A DNA stretch of 64,000 bases from Nilaparvata lugens (GCF_014356525.2 NC_052515.1:17644531-17708530), one strand, 5' to 3'; shown: positions 49,943-63,658, counted from the first letter of the stretch. Made by a program: numbers and translations. The notes: generated by a model not told the origin, from the letters alone.

Positions 49943-52900
49943 GAATTATTACTTGTAAGGAACAAGCTATATCCTTAAAGCAATCCAAGGTATTCAGGTA
50001 CGAGAACAAAAACAATAATTCAAGAACATTGAAAGATGAGTAAACGAGAAGAAGAGGGGGAAAAGGTGGAATGGGTGATAGAGAGAGACAATAATTCAAA
50101 AACTGTGGAAAGGTAGAAAAATAGGAAGATAAAGAGGAAAACATGTGTAAGAGATTGCAAAAGCGCTAAGAAAAGCCTCAGATCCGGAAAAACAGATCTA
50201 ACCAAGCAACAGTTACAACACACGTCTGTTTATTATTTTCATCTTTTCTTGAGCTTTTCCTCGCTTTTCCGCCGACTCTGCTCTCCTTTCTTCACCCCAT
50301 TTTCACGTCAACCCCCTCCCTCCATCCAAAACTTCCTCCCTGAATAAGAGAGAGAGAGCCACTCACCATTTCATAACAAATGTATGAAGAAACTGCTATT
50401 GATGCAGAAACGTTCTCTTTCAAACCCACATGATTTTCAGTGTTCTAAAACTCTCTATGAATTGATCCTCTTTTTACTTTCACAGAGTTATTAGAAGTTC
50501 AGTCTTGAATACTTGTTGTAATGTAATGAATGACAACATCCTAATCGCAGAATACATATTGCAGTAATGCAAGTATCCTTTCATTTCTTCACAACACAAA
50601 TATCTTCAACTCTTCAAGAGCCTATTTCAACTGTAAATTCCAATAGCCCTAAAGAGAAAAGTGAGTATGTGATGCAAATCATCTTATACAAGACTCATGC
50701 ATTCTCATGTTTGAAAGATGAGCACTATGAATAAATTTACCTCAATTTCACGATTTGGACAAATATTTTCTAAGTAAAATAACGGAAGTTATAACTAAGT
50801 CTCCATTATCATTGTAAGCTTTGTAACTTACTCTTTTTCTCTTATGACCGAAGAATGCTTTATCTCTTGAAAACAAGTGAGGATTCCTATAGATTCCGGG
50901 GGCTGCATTAATGAACGATTCTGAAGAGAGTCAAGAAGCAGCCTTCGTCCAGTAGTCAATAACATGAATAAATCAGAATGATTCTAGTGACTGGTTGAAT
51001 GATTTTGATTGGTTAACGAAAGTGTGCTCGACAATGAGTTCCCAGCTACATACGAGAATCAAATTCCCTTGATATCCTCTTTCCAGCTCGTATTGAAAAT
51101 TATTCAATATCCACCAATATTCCAAGTGCTTATTGTGTTTGCTTAGAGGTTCACATCATTTTTCAAACGCAAAATAAGTTATCCACTTACAAATATATTC
51201 TTTGAAGTGGAAATCAAGTGTTAAACTTTCCTTCTTTTCCGATTCGGGGTATTATCCTCAAAAGGAAAGAATTATAATTGGCAGTAGACGTCTATGGCAG
51301 GAGAAGTAAGACTATTGATTGCAGATGAATGTCTAGAGACAGCAAATGGACCAATGGACATTGCAACAAGGAAAGAAGCTGATAAAAGTGACTAGAAGAC
51401 GAATTGAGAGAATAACCAGCAGTGACATTCGTCGTTCAATGTTTTTCAATCACCCTTTCTGGGTGTCTGTCCCCTTATAGCCTACATCTTCCATCCTGGA
51501 TAGTTTTCTTCTACTTTTTATCTTTCTTGTTCTTCTTGTTTATATATTCTATTTGTTTTTCTCTTACTTCTTTTCTTCTCTTTCTTCTTGTTCCTCTCAT
51601 TGTTCTTATTTTTGTACTATTTTTCTTTTTTTCTTTTTCGTTCTTGTTCTTGATCTTGTTCTTGTTCTTGTTCTTGTTCTTCTTGTTCTTCTTCTTCTTC
51701 TTCTTCTTCTTCTTCTTGTTCCTCTTCTCCTCCCCCACCTCGTCCTTCTGCACCACCTTCTGCACCTCTTCCTCTTTTTTCATTATCCTCATTATCCTCA
51801 TTTTATTCTTTTTTCGCATCTTATTCTTTATCCTCAACTCCTCATCCAACCACTCATTTTCCTTGTTAATACTGAATGAAAACGACATGATATTGTCAAA
51901 ACGACTGATTGATTAGAACAATTCGAGATAGTAGTTTCGTTTATTACACCAACATCAATCGCTAGTGAACCTTGAACAATCTGTTATTATTCCCATAATG
52001 TATCCTTGAATTCAGTTCCTGTGAACTCAATTGAGGTCCACGTTATAATTGCAATGCTATCCTTGTCTATCATTCAACAAAGCGGATAGCGCTATCTCTT
52101 TCTCGCTTTGCTCTGTTGCCAGATTTGTTTTTAACAATGTAGAAATATAATTAATTAACAAAATATTTTATCTTGATTACGAAAATTCAGTATGAGATCA
52201 TTGAAAAATATAATTTCTTCCTTTAAAAAATTAAATTGATTATTTTAAACGAGAATTCACAGTTAATGATCAATAAACCGGTATCAGTTACCCTCCAGAG
52301 AAGGCATTGACAAGACAGAGGATCGGCAACATTGTTCTTCTATCTTTCTCCACTGCAGCCATTGTAACGAGGACCTCACTATAGTTTATTTTCTCAGCTC
52401 ACTCTCTATTTCATTATTTTTCTTTCTCACTCGTATTCTTTTCCCACACATAGTTTTTCTTTTTTCATGTTTTTAAGTAATTTGTGTTATGTGTACAATG
52501 GAATGAATAATTTTTGTCCAATGAATCTGAGATTTCATCTCAATTTCCTCCAGCAAAACACGGTATGGAATAGATATACACTTTATGAATAATATAGACC
52601 TATCAGCATTGGTCGAATAGGAAGCATCGATGTCATTTTTAAAGGAATATAACCGGGTTGAAGTGAATTCGAGAGGATAATGCTGACGGTTCAATGTGAA
52701 ACCCACTACGCTAGTGCTACCTTCGAGCTCTCTCAGCGGTCGAAATTTAATCAACAAATCGTCAGAATCGTGTCACTCGTTTCATTGTTGGGCGCTAAAA
52801 AATTCCGTTTGTGAATTGGCAACACTGTCAATAGGATGAGGCCGAAAAGCTGCTTTCATTTGTCATTCGCAAATCAATCGGCGCTCTCCTATTGGCATAG

Positions 52901-53890
52901 AGCTGCACGGGGAAAATTGTAGCAATGGTTCGAAATCAATTGGAAAACGGCTCAGAAAGTAGAAGGATTTTGCTTGATTATTGGAGTGTTATACAGTTCA
53001 TAGATGTCCCCCTATGCAGTGTTATGCGGTTGCTGTTGAAAGCTTTTTCAAAAAGATCCTTAAGTTTATCTAATCATTATTTGTATATTATCGTTATTTT
53101 CATTTATGATAAATTCTATTATTGAGAGGGAAGCAAAATATATGATTCATTGTAATCCTCCCAAATTTCCATTATTCAAGTTGATAGATGAATCTAGAAC
53201 ATCATCAATCAGGAAAAGGGCTTGCTCTAATTCAGATCACATCACTTATATTTATTAAATTTATTGCTTGTTTAACTCCTGTTACACTTGTTATATTAAT
53301 GCATTACAACTCAACTTAACTCCAACTCACGCAATTCTCTGAAATTTAAAATTAAAAGAGTGTAATTGAAACCTCAATTTGTAAAGTGACAAAAGTCCAT
53401 TGCTCATCATCAATCTTGATCTTAAGCATCGAACGAACATTTTTGATGAGACTACTCAGAACTAGAAAAAAGTAAAATCATTCGATTGAATAAGCTAGTA
53501 TTGTGATAACGCGAGGGTTTGAGTTCAACTTAGGTGGGTAATAGATTTGGTATAACCCTAGAAATCCATTGACTACTTGAACATACTCAAACATTTCAAT
53601 AACATCACAAGCTCAGTAGCTTCCCTCCATTGGGGTTCAATTTTTACATAATAAAACTTTTTTTAAACGAAATAAATCATAACTGTTCAATAAAAAATTA
53701 GTTAAATGAATGGTTGAATAAAAATAGGCCCAAAATAGAAAAAAACACATCAATTGACTTGAAATAATTTCGGTTGTTACATCATCAGCGATTTCTCGTA
53801 AAATCGACTTTTGGCAATTTGAACCATATAACAACGCTAACCACGTTCAGTTGTAGATATGATTGAATATTATCATTGTGTTTCATACTG
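49943..53890. other. Non-coding stretch with a CTT/GTTCTT tract
   Basis: The phenylalanine/leucine-rich frames at 51422-51916 come from a pyrimidine repeat (best at 51640-51722) and are not genes. No other recognisable coding. Confidence 0.55.
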
Positions 53891-53988
53891 GTTCCAAACG
53901 AACAGCTGATATCTCTCCTAAAGACCTTAGACCCTCATGCACCATCTAGGTTTAATCGGATACATATCAGCTGTTGGTTTGTTGGAAT
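53891..53988. repeat. Imperfect inverted repeat (ACAGCTGATAT arms)
   Basis: TTCCAAACGAACAGCTGATAT on the left is mirrored by ATATCAGCTGTTGG and TTTGTTGGAA on the right. MITE-like and non-coding. Confidence 0.65.
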
Positions 53989-54000
53989 GAAAAATATTAT

Positions 54001-54055
54001 GATCAACGCAAACATAACTTACTTTATGTAAGTTAATCGTAGTTTAGCGTTGATC
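54001..54055. repeat. Hairpin with GATCAACGC/GCGTTGATC arms
   Basis: The outer 9-bp arms are perfect (54001-54009, 54047-54055), as are inner 7-bp arms AACTTAC/GTAAGTT (54016-54022, 54028-54034). It lies immediately next to the inverted repeat at 53891-53988 and about 650 bp from Phox2 exon 1. Confidence 0.8.
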
Positions 54056-54711
54056 TTATACGGTGCCAAATATTACCCTGATTAGTAAACGTTTTCAATA
54101 TGCAAGTTGTTACAACAATTTCAAATGAAATTGTTCACGTTCTCATTAAACACGTCCTCTCTGATGTTGGAGGGGCAGAATAGGCAATTATCTTTGTTTC
54201 AGTCTCTGACTATCGTCTGTTTGGTATGCTACACGAATGTTGAATTATTTGGAGAAGAACGATCACATGCAATCAACAGCAGTTTAACACTTGAATTGAA
54301 TCCATGGTTCTACATAATATTTTTATGTTTTTTTTAGAGTTTTTGTGCATGTAATATGACCCTTAAATAGTGCAATCTCTCAATATATGTGAGTTGTTAC
54401 GACAATTTCAATAAATGAACTCATTCAACACAAACATCATCCTACGTTAATGAAGGGGTAGGATAATTCAATTGTCAGAGGTATGTAGTAAATCAATAAA
54501 CTATAAAAGCTACTAAATTCCACTCCATAACTCGCTGAGAAGCCATTACGACTCAAACAGTTCCCAGGTAATAACTCTCGTTTGTTCATCTTATCTATAG
54601 CTCATCTACGCGATCACGGAACCAATCATTGCATTAATTGAACGATTGACCTTGCATTTTGATGGTATTGAAGACAACTAAACTGAGAGTGAGTTGTTAA
54701 TGTGAACTGAC

Positions 54712-55021
54712 CTTGCAAGTTGATAGCGGCGGGGAACATGGGCGCACGATGGTCCTGGTGATGCGGTCGACCCATGACGGAGCACTGGTTGGGCGCACCT
54801 GTGAGGTGATGGTGGTGTCCCATGGCGGATGCGCCCGGGTTGTAGGTGCGCGCCATGCTAGCCGCGGCCGCCGTGTAGCGGTAGGACATCTGCGAACAGG
54901 AGGTAAGGTCGCCGTACGAACAGGGTACACCCAGACCCGAGGCGTCCATGCCGGATGCGCCTAGGGAGCAGCTGGATGCGTCGAAAGTGGCCGCCGCCTG
55001 ATTTAGATAAGTGTAGTCCAT
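54712..55021 (-). CDS. Phox2: Phox2-type homeobox protein, exon 1 (N-terminus)
   Basis: The exon runs from ATG at 55021 to AAG|GTCAGT, 103 codons plus one base, which completes a Gly codon with exon 2. The start MDYTYLNQ matches the vertebrate PHOX2 start (MDYSYLN/MEYSYLN). MDASGLGVPCSYGDLTSCSQ parallels the PHOX2B acidic and SCSQ motif. Residues 69-72 are a His run, and the region is Ala/Ser/His-rich, as expected for a disordered activation region. Exon 1 is GC-rich compared with its surroundings. The ORF remains open past the donor, but the splice phase and homology break support the junction. The 5' UTR and transcription start are not defined. Confidence 0.92.
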
Positions 55022-56790
55022 TTTAGAGCCTTAGTGAAGTGTCAACACTTTAAAGCTTGGGTAAAACTTGAAAACAATGGGGTGAAACCCGACAAGCAGA
55101 TTACAACTATGATCAGTAATAGCACACTGATTAGCTGGTCAGATATTCTAAGAAGAGTCTGTGTATCTGTTATAAGGAGAACTGGAGATCACTGTACAGC
55201 ACTGTAAAGAGTTGCTTAAACTAGGAAGTACTTTTTGACATTCATATGACGGTGAAGCTAGGAAGAGTACTGGATATAACTGGGGAAATACCTTTTAAAA
55301 CCGAATTGAAGCTGTAAAGATCAGTGAATTGGAATATCTGTTCGAGAACTTGAAAACACTAAAAAATAGTAATTGAATCTGAAGATCATTGATTAGAGCC
55401 GGTGAAACACTTGAAAGATTCTTTGTGAACAAAGTGAAGCTGGAAACATCAGTGGGTAAAAATCTGTTCAACTACTCCAAAACACTAAAAAAGTCCAAGT
55501 ATTTGAAGGGTTCGTGTTTGACGAGAACTGGAGATCACTGTCGAGCACTAAAGGGAAGAAAGAGTTCACTGATCAGCTAGTCAGGACCTCCAGAAAAGTC
55601 CGTTTGCCTGATGATGTGAAAAAATAAAATTGGAGATCTTTGATTCGATAGTTGGTTTGTACCTTGGACAAGTGACAAGTCTTGAGTAAAGTACACAGTG
55701 CGAAACGATTTTAAATTAGATCTTGGTAAAACTAGAAAATGGACTTGATGAACTAGAAATGAGTCGACTGAGTTCACTGATAAGCTGATCTATATAGTGA
55801 GGATACCTGTTCTGGAATAACACTAATCTTGAATGACTTTCAAGTATGGAGAGATCACTCAGAGTAAAAATAAGATAACTCGTTGATTTCTGGTGTTTGG
55901 ATTTCACGTTTTCTCTCCAATTTCAACGACTCCTCTCCTTCGACTTGTTATCACTCTCCAGCTGCTTCAATTCTAACTTCATTCATAGCACGAACTTGTA
56001 AATTATTGATGCTTGGTTATAATGCAAAGCGTCACAGATATTGATGTCCTCATCAATAATTCGTAGGTTTCCCACAGGTTGTTTATGGTATGACGCTCCA
56101 AACAAACACTCTTGGACTGAATTAATATGGTGTTCCAGTAATGAATTAGGTAACTTTGTAGCTTCTCGAATGATTATATTCCTTATCCAAACTTGATGAT
56201 GATCACAGTAGTTCAACAAAACTTTTTCTACTCTGTTATAAGTCTAACTAGGAACGTACAGAACTGTCAGTACTCTGACAACTACTCTCTTTTCTTGCAA
56301 TATATTTAACATTTAATATATGTTTTATATCGATATATTCAACCACCATCATCTGTCTCCAAAAATCGTAGTTCTCTCCATGATCAAATCTTCACTTTTG
56401 TGTCTTCTAAACTGCGATATTAAACTGGTTCAATTCCATTCACCATAATCAACAAACTTATACTTCAGATCATTTATGTAGATTGGATTGGATTGTTGAT
56501 GGGACTTCAGTATTGTAGAATTTCTTCTATAAGGTACCTTGATCTAAATTTGAATGGAAAATCTCACTTCAAACCACAAGAATCTTGTTTGGAAATGAGT
56601 GAAGTTTTTGAATAATATCAAGGTCGGTTATGTTGGGATTTTCCACTTGAGTCCTCCTAAATTTAAAGTCTCCAGTCTTCACGTTCCAAATAATTGCTCT
56701 TATTTGACCCTCCTAATGTGTTGTATAAACAAACAGTATTATAATCAATGTTTCAACTACAATTTCAAGTAATGTTAATCAATCACTTTT
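55022..56790 (-). other. Phox2 upstream or 5' UTR region with degenerate repeats
   Basis: GAGAACTGGAGATCACTGT occurs at about 55180 and 55523, and variants of ACTGATCAGCTAGTCAG occur near 55128, 55568 and 55780. This indicates an old internal duplication. No ORF is recognisable. The Phox2 promoter probably lies here or in the CpG-rich block beyond; I could not define a TATA box. Confidence 0.45.
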
Positions 56791-56799
56791 GGCACAGTT

Positions 56800-57060
56800 C
56801 GTATCGTCGCCCCCCGGATTTTGATCCCCTCTTTCTTAGCCGCCCGCGCACACACTAGCCACGCGACGTTGATCTTATTACGGCAACCAGTCACGGCAGC
56901 TGGCCTACAAACGGTATAACACGATTCTGAGAAAATTCGACTGGTGGCCTTGAGAAAAACGCGCGGGGGGAGTGTTTCCCAAGAAACCGCCGACGCTGCA
57001 ATTTTACGACGGAAGCGATCGCCGCGCGAAGGTTTTAAGTTATTAGAACAGAGCAGACAG
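56800..57060. promoter_or_regulatory. CpG-rich block upstream of Phox2
   Basis: About 260 bp are strikingly CpG-rich for this window (TCGTCGCCCCCCGG, CCGCCCGCGC, AAACGCGCGGGGGG, CGATCGCCGCGCG), flanked by AT-rich DNA. It lies about 1.8 kb upstream of the start codon. A distal promoter, 5' UTR exon or enhancer are all possible; the sequence alone does not decide. Confidence 0.4.
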
Positions 57061-59860
57061 CCTTCCGCTAGCTGGGCCGGATAGAAATCAAATGATAGCC
57101 TTTAATTCAATAACGGCCCCTATAGAGAAGAGCATGGGGTGGCTTGGTTAGGGGTGGACCAGGTGGAGGGGGAATGTGGGAAGGGCTTACAGTCAGCTGG
57201 GGAGTTTTGATTGGCTGCCGGTTCCCCCACCACTCGCCTTCTTCGCGGCTACTCCGCAACCTCCCTTTCAGTTGAGTATGGTCCTTCTTGGATGACACAT
57301 CCCTCCCCGGGCAAGTGGGGACTACACTCACCCCTACAGCACGACGAGCCTTCCCCCCCAAACCACCCAGAAACAATCTTGATCATCAGCACCCTCTGTC
57401 GTACGTCTGTGGGACTTTTTCTTCTTCTTTTTCATTATGCTCTTCTTCCTTCATCCCTCTCATCCTTCCAACCACTCTCCTCTCACAGGAAAATCGCTCC
57501 TGGAAATTTTGTGTGTGACCACCCCCCACCCCACCCTTCTTTCTTTTTCTTCCATTCCACTCTTTTCGTGTTCATTCTCGTTTCGTTCCCCCATTCCCCT
57601 CGACAACTGGGGGTTAATCGATTCGATGTGCTTTGTTCAAAGCATTATCAGGGTTGGGGAGGGAATAGAGGTTTTGGTACGCTTTTTGTTCGGTGAGCTC
57701 ATCCAACTTATTTTTATTCGCGACAAGCAATCTTGAAGTGGTTGCATTCAAAATCGAATTCATATAAAATTCTTAGTTTATCCATAGCCAATGCACATAC
57801 TATGATTACATCATACTATGTACCATGTACAAATCTTCTCTACCACATAGGGATATTAGGTAAGGTCTGAATCAATGGAAAAGGGTTTGAAAAGAGTGGA
57901 TTAAATGCTTCTTGAACGATTCTGATATTAATTGAATGAGAGGAGGACCTAAAACTCCTGAAAACTAAAACTGTAGATAAGAAGAAACTCAGGCGATAGG
58001 CTAATTAGTTTGTTGTTGAAACATATCAATGTGTACATTTATGGTTAGACTCAAGTTTTAATCTCTATACAAAAATAATTCTCATAAAACTCATTTAGGA
58101 CATTGAAACATAGAGAAGGGAATTTGGGTGAGCAAGTTATATGATTATAATATTATGAAGAGGTTGTTCCTGACAAAAATGGTGTAGCCTATTCAACAAT
58201 TTTTCAATCCAATGATTTCGGATAGAAGAGAATACTCCGACAAATTTGTAAGAGTAATTCTTATGATTGTGAGTACTTCTATCAGATTAAATCGAAATAT
58301 TCATGTATGGGAGGATCGACGTTCTATATAAAATGAAAAGATTGAACGCATCAATGTCAATTCTTGGAAAATTATATAAAAAATGATTGAGCATAACTAT
58401 ACCATTGAGCATTACTATAATCACAAGGTCTCAAGTTTCATCTGCACGAAGATGAAAAAATGCAGTTTGATTGCGATAGGTCTACTGTAACGATGAAATG
58501 CAGTTTATTTGTGAGATGAAATACAGTTCAACTGTGAAATAGAATGCAGCCTTATTACAGTGTGTTATCCACATAGATTGGTGGAGTTGGAACGTATGAA
58601 CGGAAATGATATACGTAGAACGATATCCTTGTAATTAACTCTCGATCGGAGGAACATCCTGATCGGGAACCCAATTGCAATAAGATTACATAAAATATAA
58701 AGTCAGATACGAAGCATTAAATTAATAGAATAGAATAGATAGAGAATTGTATGTCAATCTTACTTTATATGTACACAACACAAACTACAATAGATATCAA
58801 GATCAACAATAGATTTTACCATGGAGAAAAGATAGCATAAGAAGATATACCATGGTATAGGGCGTTTATGTTGAAAATTCCACTGTTGACTTAAAATTAT
58901 AGTCATATTAGTTATTATTCGTGAAGGTACGTGACGCTATGGTATACTCTCATACTGTGCCGTTCTTACACTCTCACCCGCCCAAAACAGTAATCGGATT
59001 GAGTTGACAAAAATCGGCTTGAAATTTGGAACATAAACAACCTATAACATGGGATATATACTTATGATAATTTTTTCTATGATTCTACGTTCTACGTTCA
59101 GACGGACATAAGCAGACAGACGGAGGAAAAATCCCTCCTCAGATGTTGTATGTTGCAAAGCACACAGATGTGTCTGTCTGTCTCCATTTGTCTGCCCCGC
59201 ATAATTTTTCTCCGTCTGCAACAAGGCATCTGTCTGATTGTTTGTTTGCTCTGTGTGTTTGCCTTAAAACAAACAAATCGCAATGAAGTGATAGATGATG
59301 TAATAAGGCCAAGTATGAAGCGATAGTTGTGAAGATGAAGTAGCCTAAGGAGCGATATGTCACTGGTGAGAAAACAACGATTAAAGTCCATTTAGCATTG
59401 GCATCATCCCAGTGGAGCATCTCCATATCCCATGGGACACATCCCACCGATATGGGAATCGAACCCGTGACTTTCTCTCAGTCGCAACCCCTTCCGCCGC
59501 CAAAAATATGCTTTTTAGCCCTTCAGGAGGGCGAAATCAGAGTAGGGTGACCGGTAGATTCGCTGAGATATGGCGACATTTCCCACACTTGTAGGCGTAA
59601 CATGTGTTTCACTTGGAGTCAGTGCAATTTATCGACGAAATTCCGATCGTATGTTGTGGTCCCTGGGTAGTATTCAATGTGGCATCATCAAGTATGGTGC
59701 TAATGCATTTAGTTGATGGGAATATTGCTTGGGAAAATGGGCAAAGATTTGAATCCCCTTCATTCTGTGCATGTGGGAAGATTTCATTATTTTTCATTTG
59801 GTCAATGAGGAGGGTTCATCAATCAAGTTGCTATTAATCAAATGACATTGCTGTGAGATT
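57061..59860. other. Non-coding stretch
   Basis: No recognisable gene; frames at 57211-57696 and 57107-57376 are low-complexity Pro/Ser-rich. A CAGACAGACGG-containing repeat at 59090-59270 is related to the foldback at 24181-24387. A tRNA B-box (GGGTTCGATTCCC on the minus strand) at about 59452-59464 may mark a SINE fragment. Confidence 0.45.
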
Positions 59861-59864
59861 GAGT

Positions 59865-60014
59865 GCCGGTTGCAGAAAAGCCGATTAAATTTTAATCGTG
59901 ATTAATTCCACGAGAACCAATTAGAGAAACCGTCTTATCAAAAAGGCCTTATCTGATTGAATCTCTTGAAATTTTAATCACGGTTGAAATTTAACCGGCT
60001 TTTGTGCAACTGGG
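59865..60014. mobile_element. MITE with about 45-bp imperfect terminal inverted repeats
   Basis: The left end reads GCCGGTTGCAGAAAAGCCGA then TTTTAATCGTGATTAA. The complement of the right end reads GCCCAGTTGCACAAAAGCCG then TTTCAACCGTGATTAA. Non-coding, about 150 bp. Confidence 0.8.
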
Positions 60015-60236
60015 CCTGAATGTTCACCCATATTATTTTAGATAATTTCATATTATCATTCAATCAGATAACTTCGTTAAGTCAAACTTAACTTCACAGA
60101 TAACTTCTGTGGAGTCAAAATCAATTTTCAACTCGCGTTGTATGGAAATAGCACTCATGAATGGAATTGTATACAATAACATCACTTGAAGCAGGCCATC
60201 CTCTATCCGATTGGCTGTCCTACCTGTTGTCCAACA

Positions 60237-60260
60237 TTTTTATTTATTTATTTATTTATT
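60237..60260 (-). repeat. 3'-terminal (AAAT)n tail of the LINE
   Basis: TTTTTATTTATTTATTTATT on the + strand, that is (AAAT)n in the element's sense. It marks the 3' insertion end. Confidence 0.8.
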
Positions 60261-60642
60261 CCTTGAAAAAGCATTACAATAATTCACAATTTAGAAATAT
60301 AACAACAAAATGAATCAATAGGAAATACAAATAAACATAAGGAACTACTTCCCCAAAAGAGCAAGCTCGAGCTTGGGGAAGGAGCAGCCGTACTTTGACT
60401 ACTTACTTATTATTAATTAACATTACAGTATATACATTAACAACTAAAATCAAATCCTTTCAATAAACAAGATAAATCAGTGATGCTATAATAGATCAAT
60501 ATATTTACATACAATATGTGTTAGATGCAACAAAATTTGTAAATTATAATAAATTATAATAATGACCTGACATTGCCTAGCCCAGTGTATAACATGATAT
60601 AAGATGTGGTACAAAATGAAATCTATTCAATTGGAATAATTA

Positions 60643-63600
60643 CTATACTAATGTAATCCAGAAATTCTCGGCACTATCCCAGCCATGAGAGCTAACCAGA
60701 TACTTTTTCAAATGTAGTCCAAAGTTTTTTTGGGCGAGTAAACCTCTCAAATTACTTGGAAGAATATTAAAAAATAATGGAGATAAATATATGAAGCTAC
60801 GCTGACCAGCAGTAGTCAATAATCTAGGAACAGTAACCAGACCTGACTCCTCCCGTCTTGTAATAGCACAATCCGTTCTATTAATGAAATGAAAAAGTGA
60901 TAGCTTCTTATAATATAATATGATGTGTTTCAGGTATATCTGTCTAATCGGTAGAACTGAAAATTCCAAAAAAAACCAATCTTGTTGAATACATTCTATT
61001 CTTTTTCAGAATAATTTTTAATATTAAATTTTGTATTGTTTTTACTGGTTTTAGAACATTTGTATATGCACCACCCCAACCCACAATACCATATTGGAGC
61101 AATGACTGTGCCAGTGCATAATACACCATCTTCATGACTTTCATAGGCAAAACAGAACGTAATTTCACAAATAAATAAATAAGTTTTCTAGATCGTGTAG
61201 TAAGCTGCGACAAATGTACATCCCACTTTAAATGCTGATCAACCATTACTCCAAGATATCTGATACTGCTAACCTTCTCTATTTTATTACAATTAACTGA
61301 ACACCCTAAATCTACATGACTAAGACAATTTGGAGAATGCAAAACAAGTGACATATTAACTGGCTGATTCTGTATATTCAAGGAAAAAGAGATGTATTTT
61401 GTTTTGGACAAATTCAGAGTCAGTTTTCTTCTATCAAGCCATTTTTTTACTTCTCCCAGTCCCCTAGCAGCTGAGTCATATGTGCTAGCCCAGTTTTCTT
61501 CATGAAAAATTAAAACTGCATCGTCTGCAAATGACAATATTTTCCCATTGATTAAATTAAGGTTACAAAAGTCATTAATATAGATCAGGAAGAGGCAAGG
61601 TCCAATCACTGTTCCCTGCGGGATTCCCATTTTAACAGATTTATATTCACTAACAGTGTTATTGACTCTAACACATTGTTGCCTATTCTTTAAATAACTG
61701 CAAAACCATCCCAGTGCCACATCCTCAAGACCAAGGCTACGGAGACAATCAAGTAGACGATCATGGCAAACTGTATCAAAGGCTTTTGCAAGATCAAGAA
61801 AAATAGCTATTTGTCTCCTACCTACATCCAAGTTTAAGATTGTTTCTTGAACAAAAGCAGCAATTGCTTCCTGTGTTCCCATCCCCTCTCTAAAACCAAA
61901 TTGATTTTTTGACAGAATATTATTCACTTCCAAAAATTTATGTAGCTGTCTCTTTACACATTTTTCAATTATTTTAGCCAAATTCGAAAGTAAACTTATA
62001 GGTCTATAGTTGGTAATTTTCCTTTTGTCTTGTGATTTGAATATTGGTTTTACTACAGTTGTTTTAAAAGAATCTGGAAAAATACCTTGTTCAAAACTTA
62101 CATTAATAATGTGTTTGAGTGGAGAGGCAACAATACTTTTAACAGATTTTAAAACAGATACAGTAATGCCATCATGACCAGGCCCAGATGCACCTCTAAG
62201 ACTCTCGATCGCCTCCACAACCTCAGTCTCTGATACATATTGAAAAGTAAAATAATCTTGCGGATTGTGGGGATTGTCTGGTTGCAAATCATCACCAGGC
62301 TCACTAGGAATATTTTGTACCATTTTCTCTCCTATAGAGATGAAAAAATCGTTAAAAGCATTAGCACATATATTGGGATTATCCCTAGCACTATAGACAT
62401 TACCATCAATTTCAATTTCTTCCAAACACTCCTTCCTTATTTTACAACCAGCTACCTCCCTAACTACATTCCAAGTCCGTTTTACATCATTTCCAGCCTC
62501 CTCAATTTTTCTGCTATAATACAATCGTTTAGCTTCTCTAATAAGGACTGTCAATCTATTTCGATAACTTCTAAAATAATTTCTCAGATTTAAATTGAAT
62601 GGTTCCTTTTTACATTTGTTAAATAGAGCTTGCTTTCTTCTAATAGAAAATACTAAACCTTGAGTAATCCATGGCTTGATTTTTTTAAACCTCGAACTAG
62701 ATTTGGCTACATTTATAGTGGATTTTTCAATATAGCTTTGTAGAGTTGCTACAAAGTTATCAGTTGAAACATTAACATCCCTACTAGAAAATACAGACTG
62801 CCAGCCCTCAGACTGGATAAGAGACAAAAGCCTATCATAATCGAGCCTGGTGGCAACAAGTGGCAACTGAGCAGCATTGTTAGTCAAGTCTATTTCACAA
62901 CGAACCCTAAGAGAAGTAACATAGTGATCAGTAATACAAGTCTTCAATACCATGGGTTCAATGTGCTTATTAGTGTGAACATTACCGAAATAATGATCTA
63001 AACACGAAGGTGTTCCCTGAAATGGAACCCTTGTAAAACAATTCACATAAGATATAAGCCCATTTTCGTTCAATAAATTCAAATAAGATTCAGTGTGGAT
63101 GTTATTTCTATTATTCAAGATATCAATATTTATATCTCCTACAAATATAATATTTTTTCCTAAATTTAAATTCGAAAGCAGCTCAGCTAAAGAGTTAACA
63201 AAGTCCTGGCAATTATCATTAGGTGATCTGTAAGCACAAACAATAACCCACTCCTCCTCAAAAATTTTCAGCTCTATCACGAGACAACTAGCCCCAACTA
63301 TTGTGCATTCCCGCACATGAACATGATCATAATCTTTTTTCAAGTAAACTACTACACCCCCATTTCTATTTGTGTGATTCATTGAATAGTACTGATTAAA
63401 ACCAGGTATATCACACCCTATGGGCCTAACACCTTGGTGACCCGTCTCAGATAATACAATCATGTCTATAAATGGCAATACATTAGCAAATTCTAAACAG
63501 AACTCGTCTAAATTCTTCCCAATGAATCTGATATTACTATGAATTATATCAAAATTTACACTGGGTTGATTAGAAATAATATTGTAATAATCATTAGAGT

Positions 63601-63658
63601 TATTCAAACATAATGTCTCAACTTCATCGAATTCATCTAAATTTTCAAAAATGTCCAT
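60643..63658 (-). pseudogene. LINE ORF2: APE endonuclease and reverse transcriptase, one frameshift near the C-terminus
   Basis: The first 904 codons (63658-60944) encode an APE-type endonuclease at residues about 35-250 (SNIRFIGKN, VLSETGHQG, CAYRSPNDN, FVGDINID, SCLDHYF, ITDHYV) and a reverse transcriptase at about 480-760 (VVKPIFKSQDKRKITNYRPI, NQFGFREGMGTQ, AIFLDLAKAFDTV, GIPQGTVIGPCLFLIYINDF, and catalytic FADD in LSFADDAVLI). After a run of eight T (sense) at about 60968-60975 the frame shifts, and the remaining 100 or so codons (RQIYLKHIILYYKK, TRREESGLVTVPRL) continue to 60643. The enzyme would nick DNA and reverse-transcribe its own RNA at the target. The single lesion could be a sequencing error in a homopolymer. 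Confidence 0.9.

Noticed and set aside
51422..51916. Hydrophobic Phe/Leu-rich 164-codon frame resembling a membrane protein
   Set aside because: It is encoded by a CTT/GTTCTT pyrimidine tract, and the complementary frame is equally open (Lys-rich).
59440..59480. tRNA gene suggested by a B-box (GGGTTCGATTCCC, minus strand)
   Set aside because: No A-box, acceptor stem or anticodon arm could be folded; at most a SINE fragment.
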